64,000 nt of DNA from NCBI GenBank assembly GCA_949752735.1, contig OX457039.1, positions 44,393,452 to 44,457,451 of the forward strand. Direction: 5' to 3'. Positions 24,431-35,093 of this stretch are shown here, piece after piece. A model generated the notes under the pieces. That model did no database searches and had not been told where the DNA came from. It was given only the letters and a program-made list of their open reading frames with translations. Source of the stretch: Lumbricus terrestris (taxonomy: Eukaryota; Annelida; Clitellata; Crassiclitellata; Lumbricidae). Numbering within the stretch: the stretch's first letter is position 1; each line of letters opens with the position of its first letter. A program made the position numbers and the translations under genes.

Positions 24431-25084
24431 GTTATAATGGTATTTATGAATATTTCTTAAATATTGGGGGGAATAAATATCTCCGTTTCCCCCACCACAA
24501 ACTTTGGGAACCGTCCCTCTGTCCCACCCTAAACCTACACCCATGTTTGTGCCACCACAGTCAGCCTAGAAGATCTTTATGTTGGCTGCTTCAGAATTTT
24601 AGTTTTCATCCCAAAATTTACCTGTTAAAAGCAAGAAGGTTTATGATTTATTAAAGTGACTATATCTAAAATTACACCATTAATAAACATCTGAACTAAA
24701 AATTACAATTAACAAGAAAGCAGTAGCTGTTGTCTAAAATGAACATCACAGTAATGTTAGTTCCATAACACAACACATTCACATTTAATGCATACAAATG
24801 CCTTAGCTGAAATTCAGCAAAACACAATCCTTTTTCCAATTCACACAAATGCTAGAAGTACATTATAATATTAAATTTACAAACCATGTTTCACATTAAT
24901 ATCCAACAAAATATAAAGTTTTGAGAACATTCTTCAGCACATAAAGATACTTTCATGAAAAATGGCATTTAAAATGCAATCACATCTATTTACCACTATT
25001 CACCATGATTCACTCATAAAATTATCTTGCATTCTCCGCTTATCTTAATACATGAACAGTTAAATTGTAATTATTAAATGCATA

Positions 25085-25400
25085 AGGGCTGTCCATATTT
25101 TAGGAGGGCTCATCGGATTTAGGCATTTGTGTACGGTGGGGAGGGATTTCAACAAAATATATGTACACAAAACAAATTCCTACTAGTGATGTCTACATTA
25201 TCCTATTTATAGCTCTGTATAATACTATAGTTAACCGAAGGCATTTGATTATATTACATAGTTAAATTCTGTTCATATCTATACAGTAAACCATGGACAG
25301 TTAACAAATTTAAGTAGCAAATAATATGTTTTAGAAAAATAAATAGTGGCTTTCCTTCGGTAAACGACTTCAGCAAATTACCTTTCGTAAGAAGGGAGAG
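25085..25400. repeat. dispersed repeat, copy 2 (related to 14105-14390)
   Basis: Begins GGGCTGTCCATATTTTAGG and shares the ordered blocks described for the copy at 14105; also has the GTGGGGAGGG(A/G)TTTCAA block near its start. Confidence 0.5.
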
Positions 25401-25972
25401 AACCCTATTTATACATACGCATAGCCTAGTGGGTTGAAAAATGGCAAAATGAACCAGTTACAATGGGGGAAGTAGAAAATACAATTTTTTGCATACGTAA
25501 TATACCCTAAGCATGCCTCTTATTCACTCTTACAAACATGATACCTCATTGCTAAAATATGCAATGCCAAGTTTTGGAATATTTTTTTACAATGACTAAA
25601 AAGTCTAATACTACAAATGACATAAAGTGTTAAAAATTGATTGCCAAATAGTCACTATTAACATTGGGTGAACATACTTTCACGACTACAAATGTTAGCA
25701 CCTCAGTCTTTTAGATTCTGACTATAAATCCAAACCAATTATAACACCAGTTAAGAATAACAAAATACCTGTAGTATTGACAAGTAGTGGATTATTAATA
25801 TTGGATGAACAATGAACATTATTTCACAATGTGTTCATATGTAAACGTCTATACCACAAAATTGTCTAGATCTACAAAGTACAAATCTAAACAATTTACC
25901 ATTGCCGCTGAAAATCATCTAACTTGACACTGCAATAAAACGTCTTAAAAAATACCAAGCATGTTTTCTTGA

Positions 25973-27493
25973 TCACTTCTTTAGTGAACTGGCTGTATCT
26001 TGGAAGTTGGAACCCAGAATGTAGTAGAAATTCTCATTAAAAATTCTGTTTGCACAGGAGTCGGCGTTTCGGATGTATCCAGTCTGAAGAAGCCAATTTG
26101 CATAGGAAACGGCCGATTTCTGACCCAAATGCCTTTCATCATGGCTCTGAATCCATTTAAGGAAATCAGCTCCAAGAAAAGCACCTGACTGATTCATGCT
26201 CTGCTGATTAGTTCTGCATCCAGGAGCAGTAGACGCTCCACAAGTTCCACTAAATGAAAGGATATCTGACAGCTGAAGTTTATGCAATCCAGAATCCATG
26301 CCATTATTGTGTATGGGGGTTGAAGACGAAACATATGTGGCATTTTTCAAGCAAGGAACTGCAGCAGGCACAACTCTTACATGACGGCCTATGTAGGAAG
26401 GGCTGTTCACTAATTTCATCTCTTTCTCCGATCTGCCAGAGCCTTCGTTAAATTGTCGAGACCACTTTGACTTTCCTGACTGATGTGATGCTCTTCTGGC
26501 CGATGAGGATGGTACATGAAACTTAAATGAACAAGATGGCTCCAGTGCTTCTATCTGTTCATAAACAGGTCCTTCCACACCTTTCTTAACATTTTGAGAC
26601 TTGAGGTTCCAGCACTTGACTACCAAGAGCCGAACAATCCCTCCTTTTGCAAGTTCTTCACGCAGTACTCTAACCGCTTGTTCATTTGAAATTGACTCCA
26701 AGTCAATCCCGTTAACCTCGAGGATCAAGTCGCCTGGTTCAATGTTGCCACTGATTGCTGCAGCCCCACCTCTTTTCACACAACCAACAAAGATCCCACA
26801 GTCACCAAGTTTCTTTATGCTGTGTCCGATCACCGTTATCCCAAGATGATGATGAACATTCATATCAAGTGTCACAAGTTCTGTTGCCAAGGAGATTGAG
26901 GCAGAGGAACTGCTCCCTATGCTCATTTGCTCAACATTCTTAGAGTCGACGATTTGGAGTGAGAGTCGTTTTCGAGGATTCTGTTGACCAGAACAACGTG
27001 GACATGAGCTGGTGTCCATGCTGCCAGCTGAGCAACTGCATGGATCAACTGATTTCTTCTCCGTTGCCTTGAATTTCACCTCATTTTTTGGAAATTCTTG
27101 ACAGGTAGAACAGGACCAACCATTTTCTGTGGAACGCCGTTCCCCACAACTGCAAATCTCATCGGCTGTTCTCACTTCATTGCCTCTCAATGTTGAGTCA
27201 TGCTCCATTGCAGAATCACACGAACAAGAACTGTCCTGCATGATGCTGTCTATAGATGACAAGGGATCAAGGTTCACAAATGTGCTCAGGTTCTGAAGCC
27301 AGTGCTTTGTATGGCTCACCCTTACCTGATCCATGCCGGGAGTGCTGGCCTCTTCTGAACTGTCACCAAAAATTGAAGGAAGTCTGTTCCTTGGATCAGC
27401 TCTTTCATCTTTGACCCTTTCCATGGATTCTTTTCGGGTGAGGCAGTTCGCAAGACAAGGAAATACTACTCTCTTGTGTCCAGAATTAGACAT
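25973..27493 (-). CDS. Dishevelled-like protein with PDZ and DEP but no DIX domain (single exon)
   Basis: One open frame of 506 codons from the ATG at 27493. Residues about 1-200 are serine- and cysteine-rich with CxC and CxxC pairs and no known domain. About 204-297 is a PDZ domain with the binding loop HLGITVIG, GGAAA, IEPGDLILEVN, NEQAVRVLRE and the terminal KCW that marks Dishevelled PDZ domains. About 438-495 is a DEP domain (AFLGADFLKWI, YANWLLQTGYIR, FYYILG), also closest to Dishevelled. Dishevelled relays Wnt signals from Frizzled through PDZ and DEP and polymerises through the N-terminal DIX. No DIX is present here. An acceptor-like tract (tttacttttttagcag) ends just before GAAATG, with an in-frame TAG in it, so an upstream 5' exon is possible. 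The intronless body suggests a retrocopy or a diverged paralogue. Confidence 0.8.
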   Translation of the reverse strand: MSNSGHKRVVFPCLANCLTRKESMERVKDERADPRNRLPSIFGDSSEEASTPGMDQVRVSHTKHWLQNLSTFVNLDPLSSIDSIMQDSSCSCDSAMEHDSTLRGNEVRTADEICSCGERRSTENGWSCSTCQEFPKNEVKFKATEKKSVDPCSCSAGSMDTSSCPRCSGQQNPRKRLSLQIVDSKNVEQMSIGSSSSASISLATELVTLDMNVHHHLGITVIGHSIKKLGDCGIFVGCVKRGGAAAISGNIEPGDLILEVNGIDLESISNEQAVRVLREELAKGGIVRLLVVKCWNLKSQNVKKGVEGPVYEQIEALEPSCSFKFHVPSSSARRASHQSGKSKWSRQFNEGSGRSEKEMKLVNSPSYIGRHVRVVPAAVPCLKNATYVSSSTPIHNNGMDSGLHKLQLSDILSFSGTCGASTAPGCRTNQQSMNQSGAFLGADFLKWIQSHDERHLGQKSAVSYANWLLQTGYIRNADSCANRIFNENFYYILGSNFQDTASSLKK

Positions 27494-27930
27494 TTCCTGC
27501 TAAAAAAGTAAATAACACTGCATTGAAGACACATGCTTTAAATGTCTATGAAAATCATTCAGCTTAGGGCCTGCTATGAAAACCATGAATAAATAATAAT
27601 GAACATGAAAGGAATGCGTAACTTTTCAAAGTTGAAATTAATATCCTGAAAAGCATTATTTTGCAAGCATAAAAACAACATTATATATCTATCCTTTTAT
27701 GCATACATGTGACCAGGTATTTATATGCAAGCATGTGTATACCCAGGTGATACATGTTACAACCTGCAACAAAACAATAATTTACAAACTATTGCATTGG
27801 TGATGCAACGTTACATACGTAATAAATTAAATGTGCCAATTATGCTATTATGGCCTTGTTGTTTCAATGTATACGCATACATAGTGTGGGAGTGCATATA
27901 ATATATAAATATTACATATATATATATATA

Positions 27931-30650
27931 TTAGGGTGGTTCAAAAAAATAAAATTCAAGCTAGATACCAAGACACCCTCTCAATTTGTTAGACCTGTCA
28001 ATAGTATTATTGACACCAAATTTCAACTTCCTAGTCCAACTGGAAGATTGTGCTCAACGACATAGAAATATTACCATATAGTTGTATTGGATAGAAATCT
28101 TGATTCATTGTAGCTTGATCAAAAACCTCAACCATTGTCGTGTAGATGACCCTGAAATAGTTTCTGTTGTGCTATTATACTTACCGCAGTCAAGACTAGA
28201 CTGCTGTTTAGCCATCAATTGACAAATGTGCTTGATAGCAATGACATATTATACGTTGATCTGATCATGAAGTATTGAGATTGTTGGTGTCAATCACTGC
28301 GCAGCAGCGCTTGTGTGCGATCTTTTGTCCAGTCACTTTCACGGAATACCATTCACATGGAGTGCTTACGATGACCAGGATGGAGCATGCTGAAGCTGTA
28401 AGATCTGAATTTGTACCCATTTGCAGCACACTGGATATGTTGACCACCCGTCAGTGCTAGTTTCAGGTGATGGTGTGGATAAACTCATTGTGCCCAACTT
28501 TCCTTTTATGCAGGATATCATTTAAATCCAATGTCTTTCATTATCTTCTGAACTTAATATGAAGACTCACGGATAATGTCCAAGCCTTGATCTTTGATAC
28601 AACACATGTCAACACCGGGTGTTTTAGAGCAGTGGTTCCCAAAGTGGTGGTCCGCGGACCGGTGCCGGTCCGCGGAGGTATGATCGCCGGTCCACGAAGA
28701 AGAGTTAGAAATTAAAAAATAAATGTAACTATTAGTTTATTTGTTTGAAATTGTGAAATTATTCGAACTTACGCATCGCAAATGCCATTATTATTATTAC
28801 GAAACTGTCATTTATTTATGGCGCACCTAAATAAAAAAAGGAATCTTGCACAAATCGCGTTTAGGCTATATAACAGCAAAGTCTGCTCATAATAAATCTT
28901 AAACAAATAAGGCATCAAGGACACGTAAATGTAGGATAATTGTAAAATGGCCTCATATTTTAGTCTTTTTTTTATTATTTTATAAAGTAGGTCGCTTTTG
29001 TTTGCTTCGCCATTTAGGCTAAGCCTAAGTTAGCGGTCCGCGAACTTCACCAAAAATTATTGCCGGTCCGTGGCCTACTGAAGTTTGGGAACCACTGTTT
29101 TAGAGGAGTATAAGTTTTTCAAGAAGACATAATAGGTAACAAGTTTCTGTGGCTGGCCTGCTGTCGTCATTGGGATGGAGTTGATTTTAGGGAAAATCTC
29201 CATTTGTGTTGTGGTCCATCTAATTCAAAATATAATCCAATATATAAGAGATTTAAGAATGTGCGGGATGGTGTAACACGTGACAACATCCGAGTTCTAT
29301 AAGTCGTATCCATTACTGAAGCCTCCCATGAGAGATCATTCGGTTTTCTCAAGTAGTCTGCTGAAAATAAAGTCAGTTTAAGAGATGACTACCAAGAAAT
29401 CATTGAGGTGTCAATGGCTGTCCTTGGAAGTCAGCCCTAAATAAGAAACTGGATAGCCCAATTTACCATACACGTTGATTGGCCAGGTTACTGTATGCCA
29501 TCAAAACGTACAACGTGACGTATTCAATCTAAGAAAGTAGGAAGAAACTCAGATTCATCCATTTGTGTGATTTGGTTCCCTTCTTCTCTCAAAGGCATGG
29601 GCAAAAACCTCATCTTGCTGCTGAAACTCCAGGACAAGATCGGTAAATTTTGATTCATCTATGAAATAATTATGATTCAGTTGACTACTATCTATAGGAG
29701 ATCAGCGTTGCTGCCATGAATCATGAATGTCCTAGAAAATCACTAGTACATTGTACCTTTCAGATGAGGCTTAAGGTCTGACACTGCTATGTTGACAACT
29801 GCCTGCTACAGATAAGGTGAAGATACTTTACGTAATGACTGCAAATCCTCGGTGAAAGGATGTTGTGGGGTAGTGATGTGGTGCCGAAGGAGAGAGATTG
29901 CCTGAGCGACTTTGTAACCCAGTGAACACTGACACTACTGCCACACCTGAAGTTTGGTGATTCTCTTTTTGCACTTACACAAGAGCAATAGATTGAGAAT
30001 GAGGATTATCAGCAGGGCAGAGACTGAAGTCAGCAATTGAGAGTGGTCAACAACACGGCTGAGAGAAGACAGTGTGAAGTTGTTCGAGGAATTCAACGGA
30101 CTCATCGCTGATAAAGAAAAAAGCTGTGTTTTCTCCAAGTGGTCAAGGCAAATAGGAAAGTTGCCCTCACTCACTCAATCAATCAAAAAATCTGCTGTTG
30201 ACACCGTGCTTGCAAACTGCAAGGCCTTCTTGAGTATAAGACTGCATCGGGTGTTGGAGTCATAAAATAAGAACAATTATAGACATTTGTGGATTTAATG
30301 ATGTTTTTTGACATTTTTTGACACTTTCCATATTTAAAACCTACTGAAATTTTCGATTTCAAGCTGACCAACTGTTTAAGTATCACTCATATTGTCATGT
30401 TACAGTAATGTTTGATTTATTTCGAAATAAAACTCAATTGTATGGGAATATATGCTCGACACATGTATTTCTACATTAACGTCGATACATTGGCCCATGC
30501 AAAGTAGCACAGTCGTTGAGCACCACCTTCCAGTTGGAATATGAAGCTGAAATTTTGTCTCAATAATACTATTGATAGGTCTAACAAACGGGGAGGGTGT
30601 CTTGGTTTTTAGCTTGAACTTTATTTTTTACCATGTATCTGTGAACCACA

Positions 30651-30654
<4 letters not shown>
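27931..30654. mobile_element. 2.7-kb DNA transposon with ~130-bp terminal inverted repeats, unclassified
   Basis: The left end 27931-28062 (TTAGGGTGGTTCAAA..., ACCAAGACACCCTC, TTTGTTAGACCT, TCAATAGTATTATTGA) recurs in inverted form at 30511-30654, diverged by about a fifth. Both ends abut TA-repeat sequence, so the target duplication cannot be read. The interior has only short broken frames; I could not recognise a transposase. A hAT element is inserted at 28630-29097. Confidence 0.75.
28630..29097. mobile_element. non-autonomous hAT element, nested
   Basis: 468 bp with inverted termini CAGTGGTTCCCAAA and TTTGGGAACCACTG, flanked by a perfect 8-bp target duplication TTTTAGAG (28622-28629 and 29098-29105). 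Subterminal GGTCCGCGGACC-type palindromes near both ends. No coding capacity. Inserted into the transposon at 27931-30654. Confidence 0.9.

Positions 30655-30722
<68 letters not shown>
30653..30722. repeat. (TA)n microsatellite
   Basis: About 34 uninterrupted TA units directly at the right end of the 2.7-kb transposon. Confidence 0.95.
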
Positions 30723-30725
<3 letters not shown>

Positions 30726-31475
30726 TATACAGTACACAGTTGAACCATTTGTGCATCGGATCCAAAATATGTCTGCCACCTAGGCATATTCTGTAATTTC
30801 TGTAAACAGAGAATAGACAGGGTAGTTATACAACAAGTTTAGTAAACTTTAGTAAACAGCGCAGAGGGTGATTCATGTCTTCTTGGTAACCATGGCAAAA
30901 TTCTTGTGCAATATAGAGGCCAGAATGCGCAATAAACACAAGGTTTCACAAATCAGTGCGCCCAGTGTAGTGGTCAAGTACCTGTAGGCCTATTTATGTG
31001 CATTGTGCAATTTGTCGAGTGAAACGCTAATATTGGTTTCTTCCACTCTGCCGACGCCCAGTGCATGTCGAATACGCGTTTGTAGCGTAACATGCAATAG
31101 ATAGCTTACACTATCTATCTACTATTTGCACGACTCAGTATCTAGTCTACTGACCTCTAACCTTTAAATTGGTCTGAACTGCTGCTCTGTCGAGAGTGTG
31201 ATTTGAAGCGAAGGAGCGCTGCGAAAATCGCCGAACGTAGACTAGGCTATACTACCGAACTTCTAATAAATAAACTTCACCTTTATTTCTTCTAAAAATA
31301 TTAAAATGACGACTCAAGCCCAAAGCTGCGTAGTCCACAAACAATATAAACTGAGTCGAGTCGACCTACTTTTGAAATGAAATGCGCTGGTCATATTAAT
31401 TTTCACAATAAAACGGCAGCGCCTCCCGCCTGCATGTGCCTTCAAATTCGATGAATCGAAAAGTCCTCTGCTCGC

Positions 31476-31560
31476 TAGATTAAGTAAGTAAGTAAGTAAG
31501 TATAGCCTTTATTATGATGGCGATTGGTCCTTAGTTTAGAAGCTTAAGCAACGCGATCGG
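31476..31560 (-). repeat. LINE-type 3' tail with (AAGT)n
   Basis: On the minus strand reads ATAATAAAGGCTATACTTAC followed by TTAC repeats, the usual 3' end form of L2/CR1-like LINEs. Confidence 0.45.
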
Positions 31561-31591
31561 ACTCAATATGGAAAGGAGCAAATAGCCAACC

Positions 31592-31684
31592 ACACAAAAT
31601 GTGCTCAGGTTCTGAAGCCAGTGCTTTGTATGGCTCACCCTTATCTGCCGGAGTGCTGGCCTCTTCCGAACTGTCACCCAAAAT
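31592..31684 (-). pseudogene. broken fragment duplicated from the Dishevelled-like gene
   Basis: Roughly 93 bp closely match 27274-27374 of the Dishevelled-like ORF in the same orientation (for example GTGCTCAGGTTCTGAAGCCA and GGAGTGCTGGCCTCTTC), with a few substitutions and a deletion of about 8 bases that breaks the frame. Similarity stops abruptly on both sides. Confidence 0.85.
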
Positions 31685-34600
31685 AGTATAGTATCAGAGA
31701 TGTATTATCGTCGAAAATATAGCAATAAATAATTATGCAGGTATAAATAGGCCTAAGCTGTCTTAGTGTCTAATATGCACTTTTAGACCTGTTAGTCATT
31801 GGCACAGTGTTTCTGTCAGATACTTTAAATGTGCTATAATTAATAATCCTGACACATGCAATAAGATGTGAAATTTGAGAACATTTGGCAGTGTATTCAT
31901 TCGGAAAGCGTTTAATAATCAGTCAAGTTATTTGCTGAGCAGTGCACCACAATGTAGTTGCAAATATTGAACCGAATGTAGGCTTTGTGGGGAATATGTC
32001 CAGCATATCCACCACTGCAACTCTGAAAAATTTATTTGTTAGGGCATTTATATGGTGCCCATCAAGACTATCCGTAATCTACACCATCGAGACTTTCTAC
32101 TCAGAAGCACTCCCAACCCAACCCCAGATAGATAGGATGGTCTTAAGACTAGAATAGAACATGGTGGAGTGACGCTCTGGGTACTAGGTGAATTGTCACA
32201 GGAAACACATTACAGGCTGCAGCACTTGCAGGTTCCAGAAACAGCGTGCAAAGACAACCAGACATGTGTGCTGTGCAACGGAAACTGGCAGAAGAAGAGA
32301 CAGACGACAGGCACTCAGACAGGTGCATGCAGAAGTTAAAAGAACAGAAGTGGACAAAGAGGCTAATGGACAGACCATAACAGGTCTTGAGTGATCATCC
32401 AAGGAGTCACCAATGGACTTAGATAAAGTGTCTCATATTAGAATGGTGAAATTTTCAGAAAATTACAGCATCAGGAAACTAAAATCCATTTTTCAATGAT
32501 GACAGAGCAGAAAAACAACAAGACAAGACTTGGAAGTATTTAAAATATTTTCAATAATCTTCTCGGTGAGACTTTGACAAATCCGATAGTTTGTTTGCCG
32601 ACAAATACACGTTACAATCTAAAGAAAAATGTCTTTAAGATTCACATTCATGGACTAGATATACGAGTTTTTCTCCTTTTAATTCGCCGGCAGCATCGGA
32701 ATGCTTTAACGTAATGCTAACATGATGCAAACTTATTTAACATGACTTAGTTTCCAAGTAATAATAGATCTAAGATTTTTATAATAACTCATTGCACAAA
32801 ATATGAAACCACTGTAAACTATTTCTCGGTTATTAAATGGTAGTAGTAATACTAATGTTAGCAACACTGAAACTAAGCCATGTAATAAAACAAAGAGCTT
32901 CCAACATTCATGCAATGAGACTACTAGCATCTGCACATTCTGCAACATCCTTTCATTTCTGCAACCAGTCTGCAATTAATCTTCCAAATGGAATTAAACT
33001 ATTTCATTCAACCAATATTCAAAATTTATTGGTCCACGTCTTGACGAGTATCTAGACAAGGTACCATTTTACTGAGATCTGTGGTGCATGCTACACAACT
33101 CCTAAAAAGCCAAAATAAATTAGATTAGCAACTATAGGTATTACACAAAGTATAATACACATAAAAACGATATTCTGTCAAAAATTCAGAATAAGATATT
33201 AACTTGTAAAGTAATCACTTATTTAGGATGAAGGTCAGCATGCTTCAGATCATCTCTCTTTGAATATACATAGAATTTCCAAGACATTGCTTCTGGCCAT
33301 TGAGGCAGTATGAGAATTGTAGAAAAATAACTGGGGGAGTCAGATGTTGATTAATGTGGAGCTGGGGTGTGTAGTTGTGCACTGTGCAATAAAGACTTTA
33401 CTGTGGGATCTTAAGAAAGACTAGGGGGAGTTGAACCCCTACCTCCTGGCAATTCTCACCCAGCATAAGTACAATCACAAAGCTCTGTGTTAAATCTGGA
33501 TATAAGGTGATGAATTATTCTAGAATGGTGAATCCAGTCTCAGATCCTGAATTTCAAAGTCATTTAGTGCAGAGGGATGTTGTATTCATGTGGCTTTCAA
33601 GTCTCTCTCTGTAGAGGTACAAGTCCACAGAATGATGTACATACAATGAATAATTTGACCCTGTATCAGTTTAGCTCTTATACATGTCACGATAAAATCA
33701 CTTAGCACACACATCTGCCACCCTTCAGCATTCTAGCCAATGATCGCTTAACATCGAAGCATGATTATTAGCTTCTGCACAAATTATCAGTGCCACGAGT
33801 GTCAAAGCACTGAAAAATTAATATGGCAAAGTGACACAAGATATTAGTCGCTTTAAAAGCTGAAGCACAACCAGACAACCTTTCCTTAACGATTTAAACA
33901 ACAACTGGAAATGTTTAAAGTCACGCCTACTGTTACAGAACACCATATATACCGTAATGTAACGCAACTGAAATTCAAATGTCTCTTACAACAGCTCAGA
34001 GGTACAGTTATAGTCTGGCAACAGAAAAAGCATGGACCACATGTGAGGTGGAAGAGGGCAATGTGAAACAAAGAACAGTCTACGTTAAAGCAAGATATGG
34101 CAAATGAAAAATAAGACTGGGATAGTATTGATGCATCACTTTGATTACAGGCTTTACTCCAGTAATACTGCAGTTGTTGACAGTGACAATCTGAGACTGC
34201 TTAATCTTATGACAGTCAGAAACTTATTCCAGATGTTTTATAAACTGAGGATGCATTGCCAATTTTACCCAACAAACCAGCATTTCAAATCACAAAAAGG
34301 TCATGTGCTGCTACCACTCAGACAGATCAATGATTTTTAGATGTTAGTAAGTCATGTGACTTTTTGGTAGCATTCACAACTAAAACACTGTACTTTTACC
34401 ACAAAAAACTCTGTATTTGATCTCTGAAATAGCAATCCATTAGAAAAAGTTTGTTTGACAATGACTACATCAACAGCGCATCATATAAAAGAGCCAGACG
34501 TCAAAGCACAATTTTCCTGACAAGAAAGGAGCGTCCCATCTCCGCTGCACAGATTTCTTAATATACAGATCCTACACAACCGCAGCATAATGACGCTAGA

Positions 34601-35093
34601 ACCATGATGTGCTATCTACTACCAAAAAAACAGTAAAAACTCCAAGGTACATGCTTAAATTCACAGTCACATATGAACCTCTCAATTCCAATACCACTAA
34701 TTGCCTTTTAAATGGATTAATATAATGATAAGTGACATTTTTCCGTATCCTAGAAGTACAGTGGGGCGTTGAATCTGTATACGACATGTCACCTGTGCAG
34801 AGTGCAAATGCATATACAGAATCTATGACTTTTCGAAAAGATCTATTGATTCACAGACTGATTCACGGAAACAAAACGTGGACAAAAGTACAACAGCAAG
34901 AAATGTGTGGACCAATGAGATGATGCCAATCGTCTTCTTGGCGTCTCACATGACCGACCGTTGCGCTTCAGTCGACAAGGTCTGGTCAGCGAGTGCAAGT
35001 CGAATCGTACGTGCGACAAGAAGCAGGCTGAAAAGAAGGAGGAGGAGGAAGAGGATGACGACGAGCTACACAGTACCAAAAGACGACGCCACG
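31685..35093. other. intergenic, no gene seen
   Basis: No convincing exon on either strand. A partial SINE-like stretch related to 5690-5930 may sit at 32055-32125. On the RIC8 side it should hold the RIC8 3' UTR; a purine-rich stretch at 35030-35057 explains the poly-serine frame on the opposite strand. Confidence 0.45.

Larger units (their letters stand above)
22258..25972. other. intergenic, repeats only
   Basis: No exon is convincing. A three-copy degenerate array with the core GCATTTTAAGCTGTCATCTTAA lies at 24112-24430, and a dispersed repeat at 25085-25400. A short stretch at 23985-24080 (CACGAAGCGCCGTGCAGTGG) looks like a repeat end. The right part should contain the 3' UTR of the gene at 25973. 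Confidence 0.45.

Noticed and set aside
30572..30796. Frame with alternating Tyr-Ile
   Set aside because: Translation of a TA microsatellite.
34843..35079. Serine-rich minus-strand frame
   Set aside because: Created by a GGAGGA purine run next to the RIC8 stop; the true RIC8 C-terminus is in another frame at 35217-35094.
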